In this document: one piece after another, positions 1 to 11,088 of the stretch
Position numbering within the stretch: position 1 is the first letter of the stretch
How the letters are laid out: the number at the start of each line of letters is the position of its first letter
DNA from: Spirochaetaceae bacterium
Lineage (GTDB): Bacteria > Spirochaetota > Spirochaetia > Treponematales > Rectinemataceae
Assembly (NCBI GenBank): GCA_016794765.1
Contig: JAEUJG010000623.1
Location: forward strand, 1 to 15,258
Reading direction: 5' to 3'
DNA: 15,258 bases
The notes under the pieces: generated by a model
Told to the model about the DNA's origin: nothing
Seen by the model: only the letters and a program-made list of their open reading frames with translations
Database searches by the model: none
Made by a program: the position numbers and the translations under genes

Positions 1-3150
<3,150 letters not shown>

Positions 3151-3199
3151 ATCAAGTCCCCCCTCATCGTGTCGACTTGGGCAAATTGTACCTATTCAT

Positions 3200-3354
3200 G
3201 ATTCACCACGGAGACACGGAGGGCGCCGAGGTCCACGGAGGAAGAGGTGATAGCGGAAGGAGGAGGGGCCAGGCGACCTGGCTCCATCATTCTTTCCCGT
3301 ACCCTCTTCCCCTCTCCGCGCAACTCCGTTTCCCCCGCGGCTCCGTGGTGAATC
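3200..3354. repeat. Palindromic element with 14-bp perfect inverted ends between rpoB and rpoC
   Basis: The ends GATTCACCACGGAG (3200-3213) and CTCCGTGGTGAATC (3341-3354) are perfect inverted repeats. Similarity continues inward imperfectly for roughly 30 more bases per arm. CACGGAG occurs three times in the left arm (3207, 3215 and 3234). The centre holds a perfect small hairpin, GCCAGG-CGA-CCTGGC (3268-3282). The element starts 13 nt after the rpoB stop and ends about 50 nt before the rpoC start, so the rpoB-rpoC transcript would contain a long stem-loop. No protein is encoded and no target-site duplication is obvious. From memory, short interspersed repeats of the type TTCACCACGGAGACACGGAG occur in many free-living bacteria; I could not verify membership. 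Effects on transcript processing, stability or attenuation are inference. Confidence 0.8.
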
Positions 3355-3367
3355 GTAAGGCCGTCTC

Positions 3368-6859
<3,492 letters not shown>

Positions 6860-6875
6860 CCGTTACCCCCCAGCT

Positions 6876-6895
6876 GCGCGCCGCCTTTGGCGCGC
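6876..6895 (-). promoter_or_regulatory. Hairpin just 5' of the rpoB ribosome-binding site
   Basis: A perfect 7-bp GC stem (GCGCGCC / GGCGCGC) encloses a 6-nt loop. It ends about 5 nt before the G-rich Shine-Dalgarno of rpoB. It could affect ribosome access or protect a 5' end. The stem is direct observation; the function is inference. Confidence 0.45.
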
Positions 6896-6907
6896 GGATC
6901 GGTCCGG

Positions 6908-6936
6908 TTATTACCTTAGGTCGCCGTCTATGTGAA
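6908..6936 (-). promoter_or_regulatory. Weak candidate promoter for rpoBC
   Basis: On the minus strand TTCACA (6931-6936) is followed after exactly 17 nt by TAATAA (6908-6913). The -35 matches five of six consensus positions; the -10 match is poor (three of six). Transcription would start near 6900, just upstream of the 6876-6895 hairpin, giving an rpoBC transcript that is independent of the ribosomal-protein genes. Confidence 0.25.
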
Positions 6937-7015
6937 GCCGCCCGGTATCCTCGAGCGGCGATGCTCGCTCGTTCATGTCCTGGTCGCATAACGCGATAAA
7001 GGTCCCGGGGGCTCG

Positions 7016-7056
7016 GCGGGCGCTTGCCCCGCGGAAGCCGCTCTCGCGGCGCCCGC
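7016..7056 (-). promoter_or_regulatory. GC-rich two-part hairpin in the rplL-rpoB spacer
   Basis: The outer stem GCGGGCG (7016-7022) pairs with CGCCCGC (7050-7056). The inner stem CCGCG (7029-7033) pairs with CGCGG (7045-7049). No T-tract follows on the minus strand, so a processing site or partial attenuator is more likely than a terminator. The function is inferred from the analogous position in E. coli. Confidence 0.4.
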
Positions 7057-7151
7057 GGGCCTCCCGCCCGCCTGTCCCCGGAACCTTCGCGCGCATCCCC
7101 TAGGCCCTTCCGGCCCGCGCGGGACGCGCGCGTGGAGAGGAATGGAAATCG

Positions 7152-7173
7152 GTAAGATGGTTGCCCGTCTTAC
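7152..7173 (-). promoter_or_regulatory. Hairpin overlapping the rplL stop codon
   Basis: In the minus-strand RNA, GUAAGA-C-GG pairs with CC-A-UCUUAC around a GCAA loop of GNRA type, with one C/A mismatch. The UAA stop (7170-7172) lies inside the 5' arm. The tract that follows is only moderately U-rich, so full termination is doubtful. It may be an attenuator, a processing signal or a 3'-end stabiliser. Confidence 0.5.
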
Positions 7174-7550
7174 TTGACCTCAACGGCGCCGCCCGCGTCG
7201 ACGATCTGCTTCTTGATCTTCTCCGCCTCATCCTTGGGAATGCCCTCCTTGAGGGGCTTGTCGCCGGCCTCGACGAGGTCCTTGGCCTCCTTGAGGCCGA
7301 GGCCCGTGATGGCGCGGACTTCCTTGATGATGGAGATCTTCTTGTCGGCCGGGACGCCGCCCTTGAGGATGACGGTGAACTCGGTCTGCTCCTCGGCGGG
7401 AGCGGCGGCGGCGCCGGCGCCGGCGACGGCCACGGGGGCCGCGGCGGTGACGCCGAACTTCTCCTCCATCGCCTTGATGAGGTCGGCGATCTCGGTGATC
7501 TTCATCTCGGCGATGGCGTCGAGGATCTGCTCGTTGGTGATGGCTGCCAT
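7170..7550 (-). CDS. rplL: 50S ribosomal protein L7/L12
   Basis: This is the ribosomal stalk protein that recruits and stimulates translational GTPases; multiple dimers bind L10. It is complete at 126 residues, normal for the family. Residues 1 to about 33 form the N-terminal dimerisation segment. An Ala/Pro/Gly-rich hinge follows at about 34-55, then the globular C-terminal domain. That domain contains KISIIKEVRAITGLGLKEAK, the conserved factor-binding helix region. The ATG at 7550 has a strong Shine-Dalgarno (AAGGAG, about 8 nt upstream). Its own ribosome-binding site in a 120-nt spacer after rplJ fits the need for more L7/L12 than L10. Hairpins overlap the stop codons of both rplJ and rplL, flanking the gene. 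Confidence 0.98.
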   Translation of the reverse strand: MAAITNEQILDAIAEMKITEIADLIKAMEEKFGVTAAAPVAVAGAGAAAAPAEEQTEFTVILKGGVPADKKISIIKEVRAITGLGLKEAKDLVEAGDKPLKEGIPKDEAEKIKKQIVDAGGAVEVK

Positions 7551-7655
7551 ATTATCTTCTCCTTCGAAAACGGTGGCCGACCATACGGACGGCGTCGGGA
7601 GGCAAACAGGAACGGCAGCTACCGAAGCCTGGATGCCATGAAGACTGTCTGTTCC

Positions 7656-7672
7656 GATCCCGCGAGGGGATC
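7656..7672 (-). promoter_or_regulatory. Hairpin overlapping the rplJ stop codon
   Basis: GATCCC (7656-7661) and GGGATC (7667-7672) form a perfect 6-bp stem with a 5-nt loop. The TGA stop of rplJ (7671-7673) overlaps the 5' arm in the transcript. No T-tract follows. It could mark differential processing between rplJ and rplL. Confidence 0.45.
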
Positions 7673-8213
7673 AGGCCTGCGCCTCGGCGGCGGGAGCGGG
7701 AGCGCCGCCCTCGGCGGCCTTCTTCTCCTGGAGCGCGACGAGGGTGTACACGAGCTTCTGCACCGGGCTCTTGAGGCCGGCCATGAACATCGCGATGAGC
7801 TGGTTCCGGCCGGGGAGCCTGGAGAAGGCGTCGATCGCCTTCTGGTCGTAGAACTCCTTGTCCACGAGGCCGCCCTTCACCTTGAGGGGGGCTTCCTTCG
7901 CGAACTCGACGAGGATCTTGGCGACCTCGTTGGGCTCGTTCCTGGAGAAGGCGACCGCCGTCGGGCCGAGGAGCACGGGCTCCACGGCCTTCGGGAAGCC
8001 GAGCTCCTCGAAGGCGATGCGGGCGAAGTTGTTCTTGACGATGTGGAACTCCGCGTTCTTGGCGCGGAGCTGCTTGCGAAGCGCCGAGAGCTGCTCGACC
8101 GTGAGGCCGCGGTACTCGGTGAACACGAAATCCTTGGAGGCGCCGATCTTCTCCTTGAGCTCGCCGATGGCGGCGGTCTTGGAAGACTGGATCTTGTTTG
8201 CTCTCATGGCCAT
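7671..8213 (-). CDS. rplJ: 50S ribosomal protein L10
   Basis: L10 anchors the L7/L12 dimers to the GTPase-associated centre of 23S rRNA. I place the start at the ATG at 8213 (MAMRANKIQ, 180 residues). There GAGAGG lies about 7 nt upstream and the rplA stop is 4 nt before it. A start at 8228 would overlap rplA and add an atypical MRGKP; the ATG at 8207 sits too far from the ribosome-binding site. The N-terminal domain shows the family pattern VFTEYRGLTVEQLSALRKQL. The C-terminal helix that binds L7/L12 ends in an Ala-rich tail. The 4-nt gap to rplA leaves no room for an L10-specific leader, so the E. coli style control site in front of rplJ is absent. Confidence 0.96.
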   Translation of the reverse strand: MAMRANKIQSSKTAAIGELKEKIGASKDFVFTEYRGLTVEQLSALRKQLRAKNAEFHIVKNNFARIAFEELGFPKAVEPVLLGPTAVAFSRNEPNEVAKILVEFAKEAPLKVKGGLVDKEFYDQKAIDAFSRLPGRNQLIAMFMAGLKSPVQKLVYTLVALQEKKAAEGGAPAPAAEAQA

Positions 8214-8217
8214 GGGC

Positions 8218-8901
8218 TTACCTCTCAACCTTCGTCATCGCGACGCGGACGCCGGGACCCATCGTCGAGGTGAGGTAGACGGAAGCGACGAAATCGCCCT
8301 TCGCGTCGGCCGGGCGCTTGCGCGCGACCTCGTTGAGGAGCGTGGTGACGTTTTCCGCGATCTGCGCGGGCTCCATGGACACCTTGCCGATGGCGAGGTG
8401 GATGATGCTGGACTTGTCCGTGCGGAACTCGGTGCGGCCCTTGCGGAGCTCGGCGACGGCGGCCTTGAGGTCGTGCGTGACCGTGCCGGTCTTCGGGTTG
8501 GGCATGAGGCCCTTGCGGCCGAGAACCATACCGAGCTTGCCGACGTCCTTCATCATGTCGGGAGTGGCGACCGCGACGTCGAAGTCGAGCCAGCCGCCCT
8601 TGATCTTCTCGATGAGCTCGTCGGATCCCACGAAGGCGGCGCCCGCCTCGAGGGCCTCCTTCTCCTTCTCGGGCTTGCAGAAGACCAGGATCTTCTTCTC
8701 GCCGCGGAACTGGTGCGGGAGGACGACGGTGTCGCGGACCGACTGGCTCTTCTTGAGGTTGAGCCGGACGTGGACCTCGACGGTCTCGTCGAACTTGGCG
8801 TAGTGAGCGTCCTTGACGAGGGCGCAGGCGGCGGGAACCTCGTAGGAAAGCTCCCGGTCGACCTTCTTCGCGGCCTCGTTGTACTTCTTGCCGTGCTTCA
8901 T
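8218..8901 (-). CDS. rplA: 50S ribosomal protein L1
   Basis: L1 binds 23S rRNA at the mobile L1 stalk near the E site. In many bacteria it also represses its own operon by binding the rplK leader mRNA. It is complete at 227 residues, close to the usual 225-235. Visible landmarks are MKHGKKYNEA at the start, LPHQFRG, the highly conserved LGRKGLMPNPKTGTV loop and the C-terminal TSTMGPGV. The ATG at 8901 starts 3 nt after the rplK stop, indicating translational coupling. It precedes rplJ by 4 nt. A structured leader upstream of rplK (9359-9431) is a possible autoregulatory target of this protein, by inference. Confidence 0.98.
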   Translation of the reverse strand: MKHGKKYNEAAKKVDRELSYEVPAACALVKDAHYAKFDETVEVHVRLNLKKSQSVRDTVVLPHQFRGEKKILVFCKPEKEKEALEAGAAFVGSDELIEKIKGGWLDFDVAVATPDMMKDVGKLGMVLGRKGLMPNPKTGTVTHDLKAAVAELRKGRTEFRTDKSSIIHLAIGKVSMEPAQIAENVTTLLNEVARKRPADAKGDFVASVYLTSTMGPGVRVAMTKVER

Positions 8902-8904
8902 GGC

Positions 8905-9336
8905 CTAGCGCTCCACTTCGACGCCCATGGAACGGGCGGTGCCGGCGATGATCCGCTTCGCGGCCTCGAGATCATTCGCGTTGAGATCGGGGAGCTTCTG
9001 CTGGGCGATGGCCTCGAGCTTCGCCTTCGGGAGCGTGCCGACCTTCTGCTTGTGGGGGACGCCGGATCCCTTGTCCAGACCGATCGCCTTCTTGATGAGG
9101 ACCGCCGCGGGCGGGGTCTTCGTGATGAAGGTGAAGGTCTTGTCCTTGTAAACGGTGATGATGACCGGAATCGTGAGACCGGCCTCCATGCCCTTCGTCC
9201 TGTCGTTGAACTGCTGACAGAACTGGGGGGCGGAGACGCCGTGCGGTCCGAGAGCGGGCCCGACGGGGGGGGCAGGAGTCGCCTTCCCGGCGGGGCACTG
9301 CAGCTTGACGACCGCGGTGACTACTTTCTTCGCCAT
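8905..9336 (-). CDS. rplK: 50S ribosomal protein L11
   Basis: L11 binds the GTPase-associated region of 23S rRNA and helps translation factors and stringent-response sensing. It is complete at 143 residues. The N-terminal domain contains the proline-rich CPAGKATPAPPVGPALGPHG, the thiostrepton-sensitivity region, then the QFNDRTKGME segment. The C-terminal RNA-binding domain ends in IAGTARSMGVEV. The ATG at 9336 has an excellent ribosome-binding site (AAAGGAG). It opens the rplKAJL-rpoBC operon. The upstream gene nusG ends in a terminator-like structure, so rplK probably has its own promoter in 9432-9520. TTGAAC (9472-9477) lies there, but no convincing -10 follows. Confidence 0.98.
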   Translation of the reverse strand: MAKKVVTAVVKLQCPAGKATPAPPVGPALGPHGVSAPQFCQQFNDRTKGMEAGLTIPVIITVYKDKTFTFITKTPPAAVLIKKAIGLDKGSGVPHKQKVGTLPKAKLEAIAQQKLPDLNANDLEAAKRIIAGTARSMGVEVER

Positions 9337-9358
9337 CCTTCACTCCTTTCGTGGTGTA

Positions 9359-9431
9359 CCCGGCGCCATATAGGGCCGGGATAGCGTCTCCCTCGGGAAC
9401 GCCGGCGCCAGGCGCCGTCGATCCGGGAGAC
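9359..9431 (-). promoter_or_regulatory. Structured rplK leader (possible L1 autoregulation site)
   Basis: Two stem-loops lie between 22 and 95 nt upstream of the rplK start. The upstream one has a 7-bp perfect outer stem (GTCTCCC 9386-9392 with GGGAGAC 9425-9431) enclosing a compact GC hairpin at 9403-9417 (CGGCGCC-A-GGCGCCG). The second is CCCGGC (9359-9364) paired with GCCGGG (9375-9380) around a 10-nt A/T-containing loop. L1 feedback control through an rplK leader is known in other bacteria. I cannot show the specific L1-binding fold here. Confidence 0.45.
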
Positions 9432-9470
9432 TCCCATCTTGCGGAGGTAACACCCCTCTATGAGAAGCGT

Positions 9471-9496
9471 CGTTCAAGACCCGGGGGTCCCGAACG
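9471..9496 (-). promoter_or_regulatory. Two-part hairpin between the nusG terminator and rplK leader
   Basis: CGTTC (9471-9475) pairs with GAACG (9492-9496). Inside it GACCC (9478-9482) pairs with GGGTC (9485-9489), leaving only two bases at the centre on paper. The TTGAAC -35-like hexamer overlaps its edge. It may be a second termination element or a protein-binding palindrome; I cannot tell which. Confidence 0.35.
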
Positions 9497-9520
9497 ATGC
9501 CGCCGTGCTAAAGAACGAGA

Positions 9521-9538
9521 GGGCGCCCTCGGGCGCCC
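9521..9538 (-). terminator. Rho-independent terminator after nusG
   Basis: On the minus strand GGGCGCC-CGAG-GGCGCCC (7-bp stem, tetraloop) is followed directly by TCTCGTTCTTT. It lies 17 nt past the nusG stop and separates the tRNA-Thr-to-nusG unit from rplKAJL-rpoBC. The T-tract is interrupted, so some read-through is possible. Confidence 0.7.
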
Positions 9539-9555
9539 GGCGCCGTTTCGGCGCC
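9539..9555 (-). promoter_or_regulatory. Hairpin overlapping the nusG stop codon
   Basis: GGCGCC-GAAAC-GGCGCC forms a perfect 6-bp stem that begins at the last base of the TAG stop (9555-9557) and abuts the terminator hairpin. The tandem arrangement may strengthen termination or protect the 3' end. Confidence 0.5.
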
Positions 9556-10112
9556 TAGATCTTCTCGACCTGGAGCATGTCGACCTCGACGGGCGTCGCG
9601 CGCCCGAAGATGCCGACCATGACCTTGAGCTTGCTCTTCTCGAGATTGACTTCCTCGATCGAACCGGTGAAGGACTCGAAGGGCCCTTCGATGATCTTGA
9701 CCTGTTCGCCCTGCGTGAAGGACTGCCGGTTGCGGGCTCCGCGGTCGCCCTTGATCTCGCCGGCGCGCTGCAGGACGCCGCGGGCCTCCTCGGCCGAGAT
9801 CGGCTGGGGCTTCTGGCGCTGCGACTGGCCGACGAAACCCGTCACGCCCGTGATCTTCTTGATCTCGGAACAGGCGGATTTCCAGTTGTCCTCGGGGAGG
9901 TCCATCTCGACCAGGATGTAGCCGGGAAGGATCTTGCGGGAAGAGGAACGGCGCTTGCCGTCCTTCACGTCGACGACCTCCTCGCTCGGCACCTTCACGT
10001 CGGTGACGACCTCGCGGGAGAGATCTCCGTTCTCGATGAGCATGCGGATCGTACGCTCGATCTTGTTCTCGTAGCCGGAGTAGACGTGGAGAACGTACCA
10101 GGCTTTCGCCAT
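9555..10112 (-). CDS. nusG: Transcription elongation/antitermination factor NusG
   Basis: NusG binds the beta' clamp of RNA polymerase, suppresses or modulates pausing, and links transcription to Rho and to the ribosome. It is complete at 185 residues. The NGN domain (about residues 3-115) has AWYVLHVYSGYENKIERTI and the typical RKILPGYILVEM. A flexible linker follows. The KOW domain (about 132-185) contains GEQVKIIEGPFESFTGSIEE and ends PVEVDMLQVEKI. No domain-inserting expansion is seen. The ATG at 10112 follows a strong G-rich ribosome-binding site (GGGGGAGGG), 12 nt after secE. Two hairpins at its 3' end, one with a T-rich tract, make it the likely last gene of its transcription unit. Confidence 0.98.
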   Translation of the reverse strand: MAKAWYVLHVYSGYENKIERTIRMLIENGDLSREVVTDVKVPSEEVVDVKDGKRRSSSRKILPGYILVEMDLPEDNWKSACSEIKKITGVTGFVGQSQRQKPQPISAEEARGVLQRAGEIKGDRGARNRQSFTQGEQVKIIEGPFESFTGSIEEVNLEKSKLKVMVGIFGRATPVEVDMLQVEKI

Positions 10113-10124
10113 GCGCCCTCCCCC

Positions 10125-10307
10125 TTACCTGAAGATCAGGTCGATGCCCGCGACGAGAAGGAAGTCGATGAGCCCGAGGACGACGGCCATCACGAGGGTG
10201 GAAACGACCACCACCTTGACGGAGGCGATGACGTCATCCTTGCTCGGCCAGACTACCTTCCTGAGCTCGGCATAGCTGTCCTTGAAGAACTGAACAATCT
10301 TCTTCAC
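10125..10307 (-). CDS. secE: Preprotein translocase subunit SecE
   Basis: SecE is the small essential clamp of the SecYEG channel in the inner membrane. I place the start at a GTG (10305-10307): it has AAGGAG 5 nt upstream and gives a 60-residue protein beginning VKKIVQFF, typical for single-span SecE. A start at 10400 is open but would begin inside the tRNA-Trp gene and add an unrelated Ala-rich stretch. The conserved amphipathic segment AELRKVVWPSKDD is at about residues 13-25. One membrane span follows at about 32-57 (VVVVSTLVMAVVLGLIDFLL). The protein ends four residues after the span, without a cytoplasmic tail. It is followed by nusG after 12 nt, the standard bacterial pair. Confidence 0.95.
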   Translation of the reverse strand: MKKIVQFFKDSYAELRKVVWPSKDDVIASVKVVVVSTLVMAVVLGLIDFLLVAGIDLIFR

Positions 10308-10370
10308 GGCGGCTCCTTGCGCGGCGGTCGATGCGCCCGATGAGGCGGCCGCCGGCGTCAAAAACTTAAA

Positions 10371-10443
10371 CAGGCCAGGAAGGATTCGAACCCTCAACAT
10401 CCGGTTTTGGAGACCGGCGCTCTACCATTAGAGCTACTGGCCT
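10371..10443 (-). tRNA. tRNA-Trp (anticodon CCA)
   Basis: A full 73-nt cloverleaf reads on the minus strand. The acceptor stem is AGGCCAG/CTGGCCT with discriminator G73. The D arm is GCTC-TAATGGTA-GAGC. The anticodon arm is CCGGT-CTCCAAA-ACCGG, with CCA. The variable loop is ATGTT and the T arm is GAGGG-TTCGAAT-CCTTC. The A1-U72 pair and G73 are typical tRNA-Trp identity elements. The 3' CCA is not encoded, so CCA-adding enzyme is needed. It lies between rpmG and secE, probably cotranscribed and cut out by RNases P and E/Z. Confidence 0.97.
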
Positions 10444-10601
10444 AGGCTTGGAAGCTTCACGTCCGCCGTCCGGCGCGCCTGGAGCCACCGAGCCTCGCGG
10501 GACCCGCCGTGGCGGGATCCGCGGAACCAACGCCCCCGGAGGCCCGAAACGGATCCCCGAAAAGCGCGAGATGCCCGCCGGAAACCGACGGACAACCCAG
10601 T

Positions 10602-10775
10602 TTACTTTATCTTGGTCTCTTTGTGGAGGGTGTGCTTGCGATCCCACTTGCAGTACTTCATCATTTCGAGCTTTTCCTGCTGGGTCTTGCGGTTCTTGCT
10701 GGTGGTATAGTTCCGGCGCTTGCACTCGGTGCAGGCAAGGGCGATGAGTTCGACGGTCTGCTTCTTGGCGGCCAT
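10602..10775 (-). CDS. rpmG: 50S ribosomal protein L33
   Basis: L33 is a small large-subunit protein near the E site. I read it directly from the minus strand: 57 residues from ATG 10775 to TAA 10602-10604, with AAAGGAA upstream. The core ACTECKRRNYTTSKNRK, then KYCKWDRKHTLHKETK, is diagnostic. Of the four zinc-ribbon cysteines only C15, C18 and C42 remain; the fourth position is D45. This is a partially degenerate zinc site, as I recall for some other L33 paralogues. It sits between tRNA-Thr and tRNA-Trp, an arrangement common ahead of secE-nusG. Confidence 0.96.
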   Translation of the reverse strand: MAAKKQTVELIALACTECKRRNYTTSKNRKTQQEKLEMMKYCKWDRKHTLHKETKIK

Positions 10776-10883
10776 GCTCTATTCCTTTCATCGGAGCCGC
10801 GGCACGGCTAAGCCGCCCCGGTCCGGCAATGTGGTAGCGCCCATAGGTCGGACGCCGCGATCGGCGCCGACACGCCGGACAGA

Positions 10884-10900
10884 TTTGCCACAGGGGCAAA
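10884..10900 (-). promoter_or_regulatory. Hairpin between tRNA-Thr and rpmG
   Basis: TTTGCC and GGCAAA form a perfect 6-bp stem with a 5-nt loop, starting 6 nt after the tRNA 3' end. The sequence after it (TCTGTCC) is not a T-tract. A processing or partial attenuation role is possible. Confidence 0.35.
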
Positions 10901-10906
10901 CGAAAC

Positions 10907-10979
10907 AGCCCTCGAACGGAATCGAACCGTTGACCTTATCCTTACCATGGATATGCTCTGCCAACTGAGCTACAAGGGC
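10907..10979 (-). tRNA. tRNA-Thr (anticodon GGU)
   Basis: A 73-nt cloverleaf reads on the minus strand. The acceptor stem is GCCCTTG/CGAGGGC with one G-U wobble and discriminator U73. The D arm is GCTC-AGTTGGCA-GAGC. The anticodon arm is TATCC-ATGGTAA-GGATA, with GGT. The variable loop is AGGTC and the T arm is AACGG-TTCGATT-CCGTT. The 3' CCA is not encoded. It is the first gene after a promoter at 10997-11025 and probably shares a transcript with rpmG, tRNA-Trp, secE and nusG. Confidence 0.97.
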
Positions 10980-10996
10980 GTTTGCGAAGTGCGGCT

Positions 10997-11025
10997 AGAC
11001 TATCATCCGACTTTTCTTTTGTCAA
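10997..11025 (-). promoter_or_regulatory. Sigma-70 promoter for the tRNA-Thr/rpmG/tRNA-Trp/secE/nusG unit
   Basis: On the minus strand a perfect -35 TTGACA (11020-11025) is followed by a 17-nt A/T-leaning spacer and TAGTCT (10997-11002) as the -10. The predicted start, near 10990, is about 11 nt ahead of the tRNA. The A/T-rich stretch contrasts sharply with the GC-rich surroundings. Confidence 0.72.
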
Positions 11026-11065
11026 GGGCGAGGGGCGCCGAGCCGCGGAAAATCGCCGAAAACGC

Positions 11066-11080
11066 GGCCGGATGGCGGCC
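11066..11080 (-). terminator. Weak candidate terminator after murJ
   Basis: GGCCG-CCATC-CGGCC (5-bp stem) lies 8 nt after the murJ stop and is followed by GCGTTTTCGG on the minus strand. The stem is short and the T-run is only four bases, so support is weak. Confidence 0.25.
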
Positions 11081-11088
11081 TTGTCCGG

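Larger units (their letters stand above)
6860..7169. other. 310-nt rplL-rpoB intergenic leader
   Basis: I find no credible gene in this spacer. A 61-codon minus-strand open frame (6911-7096) is Arg/Gly-rich, matches no family I know and has no ribosome-binding site. The stretch is very GC-rich and holds several hairpins (listed separately), a self-complementary CCCGCGCGGG and an alternating ACGCGCGCGT near 7115-7135. In E. coli the equivalent spacer, of similar length, holds an attenuator and an RNase III site that set the ratio of L7/L12 to beta/beta'. The same role here is plausible but inferred from position and structure alone. Confidence 0.6.

Noticed and set aside
6911..7096. 61-codon minus-strand open frame in the rplL-rpoB spacer
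   Set aside because: No ribosome-binding site, biased Arg/Gly composition, and it lies across the regulatory hairpins.
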